Below are positions 8,375 to 17,017 of a stretch of 64,000 nt of DNA, piece after piece. Below the pieces are notes generated by a model. It worked only from the letters and a program-made list of their open reading frames with translations. It was not told where the DNA came from and did no database searches. This DNA comes from Chlamydiales bacterium. GTDB lineage: Bacteria; Chlamydiota; Chlamydiia; Chlamydiales; JACKPQ01. Where the stretch lies: the NCBI GenBank assembly GCA_024233455.1, contig JACKPP010000002.1, forward strand, positions 496,001 to 560,000, given 5' to 3'. Numbering within the stretch: the stretch's first letter is position 1; every line of letters starts with the position of its first letter. The translations under genes were made by a program, and so were the position numbers.

Positions 8375-9697
8375 ATGGGGAAAAAACGCCTACTGATTGC
8401 CGATAACTTAAAATCAACTACAGAGCTGATTTCCAACCATCCCAAAGCAGCAGACTATGCAATTGAGATCGTAGTAAGCGGGCCAGAGGCCTTAAAAGCA
8501 ATCGAATCTTTTCAACCCGACCTGGTTTTAGTCGAGCTAATGCTTCCTAAAATGCACGGCATCGAAATATTAAAAGACATCAAAGAAAATCCCCAGACAG
8601 CCAAAATTGGGGTAATTGTCACCTCGTTTTACACCATGATTCAAAACTACCGCGCGACCATGGAAGGACACGCTGATTATTTTTTAGAAAAGCCGTTTGA
8701 TGCAACGCGCTTTTTCGATCTCGTGCAAAAATTTTTCGATGGCAAGCTAACGCCGGCTCCCTTCCATTCTACGGAGAAACAAGATAAAAATGGTCGCTAT
8801 ATTCCCGTTCAGACCATGGCCAAAAATTACGTCCAATTTTGGGGAACGCGGGGCTCTATCCCCGTTTCGGGTTCTCGCTACAGCCGAATCGGTGGCAATA
8901 CCTGCTGTCTGGAAGTAAGACATGGGGAGGATCTGATTATCATCGATGCTGGCACTGGCATCCGTGAATTGGGCATCGATCTAGCTCAAAGAGGGGTAAA
9001 AACCATCCACCTATTTATCGGTCATACCCACTGGGACCACATCACTGGATTCCCCTTCTTTACCCCTATGTACATTCCCGATGTCGAAGTGCACCTCTAC
9101 GCCCCCGTTGGTTACGAAAAAGGAACGCAAGAGCTTTTCTCGGAAATGCTAGCCTACGCTTTTTTCCCGGTACGCCTAGATGAGATGCAAGCTAAATTCC
9201 ACGTCCATCAAATGCGCGATGGCGATACCATCCACATCGGAGGATTAACCCTTGAGACCCACTACACGCACCACCCGGGGTCCACCCTAGGTTTTAAAGT
9301 GCGCTCACCCACCCACACGATTGGCTACATCACCGACAACGAAATGCTGCTGGGCTACCATGGTCATCCCGATGCCATCGACATCAATCACCCATTGCTA
9401 GAGCCCCATCTATCACTCATCCATTTTTTAACTGATTGCGACCTGATCATCCATGAGGCGCAGTACTTCCCTGAAGAATATGAACACAAAGTTGGCTGGG
9501 GACACTCCTCCATTGCCAACGCAACGGTATTACTTAAGCATACCGGATGCCAGGAGTGGCTCGTTACCCATCACGACCCGCAACATTCCGATACCGATCT
9601 GCATATCAAACTACAAATGCATCAAGATGTCATCGCCGACTGTCACCTCCACACCAACATCCGGCTGGCCTTCGATGGAATGACCCTGCCGCTATAG
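8375..9697 (+). CDS. Receiver domain fused to metallo-beta-lactamase-fold hydrolase
   Basis: 440 residues, two domains. Residues 1-123 have the response-regulator receiver pattern (PDLVLVELMLPKMHG, VIVTSF, YFLEKPF with the conserved Lys at 106), but the phospho-acceptor Asp position is Glu54, and the acidic pocket reads IADN instead of a DD pair. After a linker (124-150), residues ~152-440 form an MBL fold of the ElaC/phosphodiesterase-like type: FWGTRGSIPVSG, IIIDAGTGIRELG, the metal motif H217-T-H219-W-D221-H222, THHPGST and HEAQY. A phosphorylation-independent or constitutively 'on' receiver is plausible. Lies between ftsK and yycJ, which are neighbours in C. trachomatis, so it is an addition to that pair. 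Substrate unknown; a nucleotide or phosphodiester is typical for such folds. Confidence 0.85.
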   Translation: MGKKRLLIADNLKSTTELISNHPKAADYAIEIVVSGPEALKAIESFQPDLVLVELMLPKMHGIEILKDIKENPQTAKIGVIVTSFYTMIQNYRATMEGHADYFLEKPFDATRFFDLVQKFFDGKLTPAPFHSTEKQDKNGRYIPVQTMAKNYVQFWGTRGSIPVSGSRYSRIGGNTCCLEVRHGEDLIIIDAGTGIRELGIDLAQRGVKTIHLFIGHTHWDHITGFPFFTPMYIPDVEVHLYAPVGYEKGTQELFSEMLAYAFFPVRLDEMQAKFHVHQMRDGDTIHIGGLTLETHYTHHPGSTLGFKVRSPTHTIGYITDNEMLLGYHGHPDAIDINHPLLEPHLSLIHFLTDCDLIIHEAQYFPEEYEHKVGWGHSSIANATVLLKHTGCQEWLVTHHDPQHSDTDLHIKLQMHQDVIADCHLHTNIRLAFDGMTLPL

Positions 9698-9707
9698 CCG
9701 ACGAGGT

Positions 9708-9724
9708 AAACCCCACAGGGGTTT
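9708..9724. terminator. Hairpin between convergent genes
   Basis: AAACCCC-ACA-GGGGTTT forms a 7-bp stem with a 3-nt loop between two convergent genes. No U-tract follows on either strand, so it is at best a weak terminator. Confidence 0.35.
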
Positions 9725-9776
9725 GGCCAGGAGGATGATGCCGTAGATTGGGATCTGTAGCCAGCAGATAATCTTC

Positions 9777-10556
9777 CTATGCACTAAAGATTATGGGAGT
9801 GCTAACAGTATCTTGGTGAGCAATGTGGATAGGAATATTGCAGCCTGCAGCGCTAAGAGCTTCGCTGGCAATCTCTAAGGCCAGGTGGGGATTGTTACAT
9901 TCAGAAGAGAGGTGCGCTAAAAAAACTCCTTTTAAACCCTCATGCGAGATTGCTTTGAGCAGTTCAGCACAGGCTGCATTAGAAAGATGGCCTTGCCGCC
10001 CGAGTACACGTTGTTTGTAAATCATAGGACGCGCAGAGGCGTGCACCATTTCAGGCTCGTGGTTAGCCTCGATATAGAGGTAATCGCAATTTTGCAGATG
10101 GGATTTAACTAGTGTTGTTACAAAACCAAGATCGGCACAAATACCGAGCTTAAACTGTGGCGTTTGAATGGTAAATGCGACAGGATCAAGAGTATCGTGC
10201 TGGATGCTAAAGGGATGAATTTGCAAATCACGAAATTCAAAAGTCTCACCTGTGGAAAAGATTTTGAAATTGGGCATTCTAGAGAGGGCGGCACAAATGC
10301 CTTTGGCCGTGTCGCTATTGGCAAAAATAGGAATATTGTATTTAGAAGAGAGAGAATCGACTGCCCGAATATGGTCGGCATGCTCGTGGGTAATTAAAAC
10401 TGCATCTATTTCTGATAAACTCACCCCAATTTCTTCTAGAGATTGTTGAATACGGCGAACGCCAATGCCCGCATCGATCAATATTTTCGTTTTGTCGGTA
10501 CCTAAATACAAACAATTGCCTTTAGATCCAGAGGCTAGTGGACAAAAACCTTTCAT
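9777..10556 (-). CDS. yycJ: YycJ/WalJ-type metallo-beta-lactamase-fold hydrolase
   Basis: 259-residue single-domain MBL-fold protein. MKGFCPLASGSKGNCLYLGT at the N-terminus is the YycJ hallmark, and LITHEHADHIRAV near residues 55-67 supplies the HxHxDH metal site; the later His/Asp ligands lie in LGRQGHLSN and VFLAHLSSECN. Bacillus YycJ (WalJ) belongs to the WalRK cell-wall operon and has 5'-3' exonuclease-like relatives. In C. trachomatis the homologue (CT738) sits beside ftsK (CT739), the same neighbourhood as here. The start overlaps the stop of the upstream gene by ATGA, implying translational coupling. Biological substrate not determinable from sequence. Confidence 0.88.
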   Translation of the reverse strand: MKGFCPLASGSKGNCLYLGTDKTKILIDAGIGVRRIQQSLEEIGVSLSEIDAVLITHEHADHIRAVDSLSSKYNIPIFANSDTAKGICAALSRMPNFKIFSTGETFEFRDLQIHPFSIQHDTLDPVAFTIQTPQFKLGICADLGFVTTLVKSHLQNCDYLYIEANHEPEMVHASARPMIYKQRVLGRQGHLSNAACAELLKAISHEGLKGVFLAHLSSECNNPHLALEIASEALSAAGCNIPIHIAHQDTVSTPIIFSA

Positions 10557-11551
10557 GTTCTAGGCGCAGTGAGAAGGGTTAAAATTTTCTGAGCATAATC
10601 ATCCGAAATAAGGACACCTTCACCGTTCAAATAGTTAGCAAGAGCTTCCTTAGTTGTGTATTTGCTGTAATCGGTGACACCAAACACTATTAACAAATCT
10701 TCAACTCTCCTTTTTTGTATGATAGCTGAATCGATCGCATATTCCATAGGTGCTTTTTTTCGGTCTTTACTTGGCGCGAGACCACCGTCTTTTCTTACTC
10801 CACGTCGGAGAAGCTCTTCAATTGCCACTGTATTTAGACGTGCTGCTGCCTTGTTTAATAGATTATTACCTTCTACATTGGTATCTGCACCTAACTGCTC
10901 TAGAAGACAAACAGCCATCAACTGTCCCTGCTCGTCATTTTTAAAGCGATCTTTTCTAATGAAAATAAGACTCTCTGTTGCATGCTTGGCAAGCACTCTT
11001 TTATCTTTATACATAGCAGCCACTAGAATGGCTGATTTGTAAGAGCCTTTTGCAATACAAGCACCGAGCAGAGAACAAGCTTCTCCATTCACATCTGTAA
11101 CCGATAGCTCTGGCACGCATCCGCCTTGGATCACTTCCACAACTTTTTCAAGTTGCCCACCGGATAGTTGTTTTTCGGGACAATTTTCGCCGCGAGGTAT
11201 AACATCGTAAAATAACTTTTGCAGGTTTTGTTTTTTAATATAGTGCACTGCAAACCACACCGCAGAGACTATTGCTCCAACTAAAAAAAGTGTGGAAACA
11301 GTATTTACGATAGGATGCCGCTTTGAAAAAAAGCTCGAACCAAGACTTACGGTTAGTAAAACTGTTGCTGCTATACCCGAAAAATTGATGTGATTTTGAA
11401 GATTTTGGGCAGATTCCGTTGCACCTTGAAAATACGCACGCACTCTGTCGCATTTTTCGCCTGTTAAATTCAATTGGTGGGTCTTTTCGAACTCAGAATA
11501 GGTATCAATAATAGTGCGGTGTATTTCCTGCCAATCACTAACGTTTGCCAT
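10553..11551 (-). CDS. Candidate inclusion-membrane (Inc-like) protein with ankyrin-like C-terminus
   Basis: 332 residues from ATG 11551, which has a perfect AAGGAGG 5 bp upstream; an in-frame TTG at 11566 lies before that site and is not used. Residues ~60-106 form two hydrophobic helices separated by a short polar turn (SKRHP), the bilobed hydrophobic motif typical of chlamydial Inc proteins; no signal peptide. The C-terminal half has degenerate ankyrin-like units, e.g. LLEQLGADTNVEGNNLLNKA and ELLRRGVRKDGG with APMEYAI. No homologue recognised by name. Translationally coupled (ATGA) to yycJ. Inferred role: a type III-secreted protein that sits in the vacuole membrane and exposes an interaction domain to the host cytosol. 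Confidence 0.55.
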   Translation of the reverse strand: MANVSDWQEIHRTIIDTYSEFEKTHQLNLTGEKCDRVRAYFQGATESAQNLQNHINFSGIAATVLLTVSLGSSFFSKRHPIVNTVSTLFLVGAIVSAVWFAVHYIKKQNLQKLFYDVIPRGENCPEKQLSGGQLEKVVEVIQGGCVPELSVTDVNGEACSLLGACIAKGSYKSAILVAAMYKDKRVLAKHATESLIFIRKDRFKNDEQGQLMAVCLLEQLGADTNVEGNNLLNKAAARLNTVAIEELLRRGVRKDGGLAPSKDRKKAPMEYAIDSAIIQKRRVEDLLIVFGVTDYSKYTTKEALANYLNGEGVLISDDYAQKILTLLTAPRT

Positions 11552-11815
11552 TCCATCCTCCTTCAAGTAAGCGAACTGAAGACTATAGGTCTAACGCATT
11601 TATTTCAATGGTTTTTAAATACTGATCTTACGTACAAGAGGGGGGTGAATTCCACAATACTTTGAACGAGGTAACCTCTGAAAAGCTTACTGAGGAGTAT
11701 GATGCTGTGTGTGCAAGGTCGGTTAACAAATCACTAATTTCTGAATTCGTTCGAATAAAAATTCTTTCCAAGAATTAATGAATAATAATATAAATAAATT
11801 ATAGGTTGTTTTTTT

Positions 11816-12115
11816 ATGGAAAAACTATTTTACGAAATTGAATCTACAATCGATCAGTTAATTAGTAATGCGCAAGTTTTACACCGCATCGCTTTTGACG
11901 AAGGTTATGCCGATGAATCGGATGCTTTGCGCAAAATGCAAGAGAGCCTTCTTTGCAGGCTTATCGAAATCGACCAGCAACTTGAGGCCTTTGGTTTGAA
12001 AGATAATCTCACTGAAAAGTTTCAAATCATCGAAGAGAAGCTTAGCTATTTTAGCCACCTCAATCACCAGCTAGTCAACAAAACATTCCAGCACTACTCT
12101 AATCAAAAGCGTTAG
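11816..12115 (+). CDS. Small helical protein of unknown function
   Basis: 99 residues, acidic, almost entirely helix-forming (MEKLFYEIESTIDQLISNAQ...), no membrane segment or signal peptide, and no family recognised. Size and helicity would suit a small chaperone or adaptor, but nothing proves it. The DNA for its last ~35 codons is repeated, diverged and frameshifted, at 13222-13337, so this gene was once duplicated. Preceded by an AT-rich stretch with a T-run just before the ATG and no clear Shine-Dalgarno; the next gene begins 180 bp downstream. Confidence 0.6.
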   Translation: MEKLFYEIESTIDQLISNAQVLHRIAFDEGYADESDALRKMQESLLCRLIEIDQQLEAFGLKDNLTEKFQIIEEKLSYFSHLNHQLVNKTFQHYSNQKR

Positions 12116-12294
12116 TGCTAAAATCTTCAACTGTTGCTATCCATACATCCCAGCAAATGGGTTGAAGTAAGTACGACAGAATTACAACTAAATTTCAATG
12201 CGTTAGCCCTGAACATGTAAAATTACACCTTGAACAAAATAAATCTTTACATATGATATAGGCGTTTCTTATTTCACAAACAAGGAGATAGAAT

Positions 12295-13137
12295 ATGTCG
12301 ACTGCCATTTCAAAATCAGCTTCATTGTTTTGGCCAGGTTCATGCGGCGAAACAGAAAAGATTTTTTCGCCATATAGTTCACAAACTGTAAATAACCTAA
12401 CCCATGTCAACACAGGCATACTCTGCAAAACTTTTTCCGAAGTAGCTGCTCAGCTTCTCCAAATCGTAGACAAATACAATTTGGAACATGATATTGCTGT
12501 TTGGAGAGTTCACCGGCACTTTGATATTGAAGAGAACCAACAATTGGTATCCACATATGATGAATATCGAGAAGAAATTGTTACTCACGTAATAGAAACA
12601 AACAGCACTGAAACAATACCGATGTCATTTACGTTAGACCAAAATAAAAACTGGTGCCCCGTGCAGTATTGGGCAGGACCTCGCTTAAGTGTAATGAGGG
12701 AGCGCTATGAGAAACTTAAGCAAAATCAAAAGTTTTTAGATGAATATGCGCAATTTATTGCACATAGAGGTCACGATTTTGAATTGGGCATAGCCTTACG
12801 ACAAGATAATCTCTTTAAAGAAAAAGAAGGTTATAGTTTAACAGAAGGAACACGTGAAGACTTTAAATATCAAGCTGTTAAACATGTTAAAGACACAAAG
12901 CTTAAAGAGCTGTATCCGGGTGCTCCAGAAACAGAAACTGGTGTAAGCATTACACATTGGGCACGTGATACATCAGGACCTCGTACAGTAGATTGCCGAA
13001 AGATAAAATGCACAATATGTACACCAGAGTGGTGCTGTTTTAATCATTGGGGACATGAACCGATCGTAGACAAATACGATTTTCCAAATATCCACATACC
13101 AAGATTTTTTCAGCTTGTTGAATCTTTTAGAATCTGA
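12295..13137 (+). CDS. Orphan protein with C-terminal cysteine cluster
   Basis: 280 residues beginning at ATG 12295 behind AAGGAGATAGAAT, a strong ribosome-binding site. No known family recognised. Near the C-terminus, CRKIKCTICTPEWCCFNHWGH holds five Cys and two His in 21 residues, a pattern compatible with a zinc-binding knuckle. The pentapeptide IVDKY appears twice (near residue 56 and again near 257). No signal peptide or membrane helix is evident. It lies between a small gene and a degraded copy of that gene's 3' end, as if inserted or carried along by a local duplication. Possibly a secreted effector, but that is speculation. Confidence 0.6.
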   Translation: MSTAISKSASLFWPGSCGETEKIFSPYSSQTVNNLTHVNTGILCKTFSEVAAQLLQIVDKYNLEHDIAVWRVHRHFDIEENQQLVSTYDEYREEIVTHVIETNSTETIPMSFTLDQNKNWCPVQYWAGPRLSVMRERYEKLKQNQKFLDEYAQFIAHRGHDFELGIALRQDNLFKEKEGYSLTEGTREDFKYQAVKHVKDTKLKELYPGAPETETGVSITHWARDTSGPRTVDCRKIKCTICTPEWCCFNHWGHEPIVDKYDFPNIHIPRFFQLVESFRI

Positions 13138-13159
13138 AAAAGTAACATACCTATCTAAC

Positions 13160-13182
13160 CCCTCCGGTACGAGACCGGAGGG
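13160..13182 (+). terminator. Strong hairpin after orphan gene
   Basis: CCCTCCGGT-ACGAG-ACCGGAGGG: 9-bp GC-rich stem and 5-nt loop, 22 bp after the stop codon of the orphan gene. There is no U-run after it, so termination may be weak or factor-dependent; it may also stabilise the mRNA 3' end. Confidence 0.5.
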
Positions 13183-13221
13183 ATCTGAGCCTTCCTTAAG
13201 AGGTTAGTAAAAAAAAAATTC

Positions 13222-13337
13222 GACAATCTTACGGTCGAAATCATCTTCAAATTATCGAAGAGAATCTGAATTGTTTTAGCCATCTCAATCACCAATTAGT
13301 CAATAAAACCTTTCAGCACTACTCTAAACAAACGTAG
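13222..13337 (+). pseudogene. Decayed 3' copy of the gene at 11816-12115
   Basis: From 13245 the frame reads LQIIEENLNCFSHLNHQLVN then KTFQHYSKQT and stops at 13337, closely matching the end of the 99-residue protein (FQIIEEKLSYFSHLNHQLVN, KTFQHYSNQKR). Upstream similarity continues at the DNA level (gacaatcttacgg against gataatctcactg) but is broken by an indel near 13236-13243, and no start or N-terminal part remains. This is direct sequence evidence for an old, partly deleted duplication. The rest of 13338-13580 holds no gene I can support. Confidence 0.75.
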
Positions 13338-13580
13338 ATAATTCTAACGCTTTTTGAAATCAGGATTATCGCATTAAAATTTTAGCTAAATCATTATCAT
13401 TAGGGACACAACCTTAGTCTCATAGCAAATACGTTAGGTAGTGAGCAAAGCTAAGATGATGAATACCCAAAATGTGATCGCCAAAGTATGAGGAAAGCTT
13501 TGATGCGGGATCTACACCATTTTTGTGCACAGTTATCTCAGATGCATCAATGAATCAGTGTTTTTACCGGAAGGTGCAAA

Positions 13581-15617
13581 TTAGTACTCGGCAAGCTGGC
13601 GAAGAGCTTCTTCTAAGTCATGCCTTTGCAACAGCACGGCATCTTCCAGTCCCTTAGCATAGGGAACAGGACAGTCCGCACTAGCCAACCGTTGCACTGG
13701 CGCATCTAAGAAGGTAAAAGCATCAGAAGCAATGCGCGCTGCAATCTCCGCTCCAAAGCCCCCAAATTTAGCAGCTTCATGGGCAATGAGCACTTTTCCT
13801 GTCTTTTGGACCGATTGAAGAACCGTGTCGATATCGAGAGGGACGATCGTGCGCAGGTCGATAATTTCCACCGAAATACCGCTTTTTTCTAGTTGCATAG
13901 CTACTTCAGAGGCCATGCAAACGGTCATTCCCCAAGCAACTAAAGTAACGTCTTGACCCTCACGTACAATTTTGGCTTTGCCCAAAGGAAGCACTTCCGT
14001 TTCGGTAGGTTCTGGTCGCGCTGCAAACACGCGTTGGCGATAGAGCGCTTTATGCTCTAAAAACACGACCGGATTAGGATCGCGGATGGCCGCTTTAAGC
14101 AAACGTTTGGCATCGGCAGCATTGCTGGGAATCGCAATTTTAAGTCCCGGGCAATGCGCTAGAAAAGCTTCAATATTTTGCGAGTGGTAAGGTCCACCCT
14201 GAATGTAGCCGCCACACGGCATACGAATCACCGCTGGGCAGTTCCACTCCCCATTGGAGCGGTAATAGATAGAGGAAAGCTCGTTAAACAATTGGTTAAT
14301 CCCCGTCCAGAGGTAGTCGGCAAACTGTACTTCAGCCACAGGCTTAAATGTCCCTTCCATCGCCATTCCAGTGGCGATACCCACGATGGTCGATTCAGCC
14401 AAAGGCGAGTTGAAACAGCGCGCTTCTCCGTGTTTGGCCGTAAGCTCACGTGTTACGCCAAAAACACCACCCTTACCTTTAGCTACATCCTGACCAAAGA
14501 TGACGATGCTTTTATCAGCAGTCATTTCTTCATCCAGCGCGTGATTGAGCGCATCCACCATCACAACGGCAGGATTTTGGCCAGACTCTGGGGTCTCATC
14601 GATTTCAAACGGCTTGAAAACTTTGGATCTGGCAGCTTTAGGGCACGGATGCGGAATTTGGTCGGCCTGGACCGCGGCATCTTCGATGTCTTGGAAGATT
14701 TTGGCACGCAAGGCTTCGATCTCAGCTGGCGTCATGATCTCTTGTTCAATCAGCCAATTTTCAAAACGAGGAAGTGGGTCTCGTTTTTGATCTTCATCGA
14801 CATGGTCTTGGCTTTTGTATTTTTTCGGATCATCGCTAGAAGAGTGTGGACCAATCCGCGGCACTTTAGCCACAATGAGACTGGGGCCATCTCCAGACCT
14901 GGCTTTTCGGACCGCAGTTTGGCACGCCGCTTGTGTATCAACAAAGCTTGTTCCATCCACATTATGCACGCTTAGACCAGCATATCCTTTGACAATAGCA
15001 TCGATCGAACCGCCTGCGGTTTGCTCTGCCACCGGCACTGAAATGGCCCAACCGTTGTCTTGAATCACAAAAATCAAAGGCAGCTTATGTAAGCACGCAA
15101 AATTTAACGCTTCGTGAAAATCGCCTTGCGATGTAGCGCCATCACCAGCTGACACGTAAACGACCTCATCCCGGCCCGCTAGTTGGATAGCTTTGGCCAC
15201 ACCGGCCGATTGCAACATCTGCGATCCGACCACACTGGATTGACAAGGAATGCGCAGCCGCTTGTGGGAATAGTGCTCTGGCATCATACGCCCGCCCGAG
15301 TGGTGCTTGGTGGCCCTTGCTAGAAAAGATCCAAATAGATCACTTGCTGTACAGCCCAAGCCCAAAGCAAATGCTCTATCCCGATAGTAAGGCAATCCCC
15401 AGTCTTTTTCAGGAGTCAAAGTCAGCGCACAAATAGCTCCGATCATTTCATGACCTGCTGCAGAGAGGAAAAAAGTCCCCCCTTTATTTTGCCGCACAAG
15501 TTTGGCCATTTTATCATCCATCATCCGCGTTTGCAACATCACCTCCAGGGTGCGTTTAGCAAAATTTGCTCTTGATAGTTTTAAAAGATCTGAAATTGGG
15601 GCTTCTTTAGTCGTCAT
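13581..15617 (-). CDS. Fused alpha-beta E1 of a branched-chain/2-oxoisovalerate-type dehydrogenase
   Basis: Thiamin-diphosphate decarboxylase of a 2-oxoacid dehydrogenase complex. The 678 residues join both E1 subunits: residues 1-~335 are alpha, with the ThDP motif GDGATSQGDFHEALNFAC...IQDNGWAIS and a phosphorylation-loop-like region RIGPHSSSDD; residues ~345-678 are beta, with FGQDVAKGKGGVFGVT, PLAESTIVGIATGMAMEG and the transketolase C-terminal domain (LVAWGMTVCMASEVA, LIAHEAAKFGGFGAEIA). The same fused arrangement is known from chlamydial CT340. Oxidative decarboxylation of 2-oxoisovalerate or pyruvate would need E2/E3 encoded elsewhere. Its start overlaps the stop of the upstream UPF0158 gene by ATGA, so the two are cotranscribed and coupled. 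Confidence 0.92.
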   Translation of the reverse strand: MTTKEAPISDLLKLSRANFAKRTLEVMLQTRMMDDKMAKLVRQNKGGTFFLSAAGHEMIGAICALTLTPEKDWGLPYYRDRAFALGLGCTASDLFGSFLARATKHHSGGRMMPEHYSHKRLRIPCQSSVVGSQMLQSAGVAKAIQLAGRDEVVYVSAGDGATSQGDFHEALNFACLHKLPLIFVIQDNGWAISVPVAEQTAGGSIDAIVKGYAGLSVHNVDGTSFVDTQAACQTAVRKARSGDGPSLIVAKVPRIGPHSSSDDPKKYKSQDHVDEDQKRDPLPRFENWLIEQEIMTPAEIEALRAKIFQDIEDAAVQADQIPHPCPKAARSKVFKPFEIDETPESGQNPAVVMVDALNHALDEEMTADKSIVIFGQDVAKGKGGVFGVTRELTAKHGEARCFNSPLAESTIVGIATGMAMEGTFKPVAEVQFADYLWTGINQLFNELSSIYYRSNGEWNCPAVIRMPCGGYIQGGPYHSQNIEAFLAHCPGLKIAIPSNAADAKRLLKAAIRDPNPVVFLEHKALYRQRVFAARPEPTETEVLPLGKAKIVREGQDVTLVAWGMTVCMASEVAMQLEKSGISVEIIDLRTIVPLDIDTVLQSVQKTGKVLIAHEAAKFGGFGAEIAARIASDAFTFLDAPVQRLASADCPVPYAKGLEDAVLLQRHDLEEALRQLAEY

Positions 15618-16729
15618 TTCTTCTTTTTGGGTTTGCGTGTAATGGGCGTTACTTTCTTGACACCGGCCTTACGTTTTTGCTTAATCATCTCTTGGATGTC
15701 TTGTTTTTCCTGCTCTTTACGTTTGGGTATTACACCTTTAAAGACTTCGCCTAATTTGGATGTTTTATTAGGCTCACCCGGAGACCTATCATCCACTTCC
15801 AACGCCGCAGAAATCGCCCTTTCCTGAGATCCCAAATCTATGTCACCAGCAGCTTTGATGCGTGAAGAAAGGCTGCGTAAAGACTCTAAACGTTGAGAAA
15901 GAGCTTCTAGACGCACATCGACTTTTTCCCTTGCAGAACCCCGCAGTGAGGCAATGAGTTGTGCTTCGGTGTCGAATTTGGCCGAGAATGTAGCCGCAGT
16001 GCTACTGAAATCGGGTAAAAAGAGAAAATGGCGCACAGCTGGTGGCACCATCACGTACATATCTTGGGTGAGTTGAGGCTCAAGCTCTACTTTTGCTGCA
16101 AGTTTTGGCGGACGCCCTCTTTTCGGACGCGGATTCAGCGCCTCACTCGAATAGTATGTATCAGCCTTTTTCTCCAAGTACTGACGGCCGCTAGTCACTT
16201 CTTTTCCCACCCTGGCATCAAACAGATGTTTTTTCAATTTTTCTACTGTAGCCTTAGGCAGGTCAATATCCTCTTCAAACACAAAGCGCACATTGGCACT
16301 GCGCAACCACTCAATCACCCGGATACGCGAGCGTTCGTGGTAATACTGCTGCCACTTTTCAAGTTCAGTCAAGTTATCGTAAATGTACTCCAAGAAATTT
16401 TCTCTGGCCTCTTTAGAACTGATAATGTCGAGCAGTTTTTCTTTGGTATCGATATCGTAAACTTTTTCGTTGATGAAACCTTCCATGAACTTCTTGGTTT
16501 CGTAGTAGCTCATTTTGGGAACAATGACATAGCGATCTGGATTTTCGGCAAGCTCGGTATCGAGTGCAAGCAAGTCTTCTTCGTCCTTACCCAAATCGGC
16601 ATAGAGCATAAACCCTTCCAAAGTGTCTAGGTAAAAGTCCCGCTCATCATCCGATTTAGAAAATGCATCCATTAAGCGGTGGTAACGTAAAATAATGGGT
16701 TGCCTTGCCTTGGGAAGAACTTTGCTCAT
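15614..16729 (-). CDS. UPF0158 family protein with basic, AT-hook-like extension
   Basis: 371 residues. The N-terminal ~165 residues match UPF0158: DFYLDTLEGFMLY, PDRYVIVPKMSYYETKKFME, the IISSKEARENFLEYIYDN block and WQQYYHERSRIRVIEWLRSA. After it comes NPRPKRGRPPKLAAK, with an RGRPPK core like an AT-hook, a helical segment rich in Leu/Arg (~260-300) and a very basic tail (KRKAGVKKVTPITRKPKKKK). That layout suggests nucleic-acid binding by the C-terminal half. UPF0158 proteins occur in all Chlamydiae (e.g. CT429) without known function. It is the first gene of a two-gene operon with the fused E1. The start at 16729 was chosen as the first ATG of the open frame. Confidence 0.8.
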   Translation of the reverse strand: MSKVLPKARQPIILRYHRLMDAFSKSDDERDFYLDTLEGFMLYADLGKDEEDLLALDTELAENPDRYVIVPKMSYYETKKFMEGFINEKVYDIDTKEKLLDIISSKEARENFLEYIYDNLTELEKWQQYYHERSRIRVIEWLRSANVRFVFEEDIDLPKATVEKLKKHLFDARVGKEVTSGRQYLEKKADTYYSSEALNPRPKRGRPPKLAAKVELEPQLTQDMYVMVPPAVRHFLFLPDFSSTAATFSAKFDTEAQLIASLRGSAREKVDVRLEALSQRLESLRSLSSRIKAAGDIDLGSQERAISAALEVDDRSPGEPNKTSKLGEVFKGVIPKRKEQEKQDIQEMIKQKRKAGVKKVTPITRKPKKKK

Positions 16730-17017
16730 GTTAAATCCTTTAAATATGTAGAATCAAATTCCATTGTATCACAAAAAAGTCAAAAAGGCTATCCTTTTCA
16801 ACATGATAAAGAGCCTTTTTTCCGCCAGCTTCGTCCTATTAATCATTGACATTATGAAGGTTAGAACTTTGTCTACCCGTAATACAAAAATATGGATTGA
16901 TACGCAACAGAATACAACTGAGGCCATTTTTGCGTTCAAATATCAACCAAAATATTTACTTTCATGAATCAAAAAACCACCACAATGTAATTCAAAAGCA
17001 TAAATCACGGAGACCTT

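Noticed and set aside
12464..13078. 15-base string atcgtagacaaatac occurring twice inside the orphan gene
   Set aside because: Two copies of a short in-frame pentapeptide are not enough to claim a repeat or recombination site.
13421..13555. Open minus-strand frame reading FIDASEITVHKNGVDPASKL and onward for 44 codons
   Set aside because: Has no start codon, is bounded by stops and matches nothing I can name; could be a gene remnant but unsupported.
14178..14975. Long plus-strand open frame opposite the fused E1 gene
   Set aside because: Antisense shadow of a strongly coding gene; composition is low-quality and no ribosome-binding site is present.
16730..17017. Plus-strand frame in the gap before serS
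   Set aside because: AT-rich, no recognisable domain or ribosome-binding site; more likely promoter region for UPF0158 and serS.
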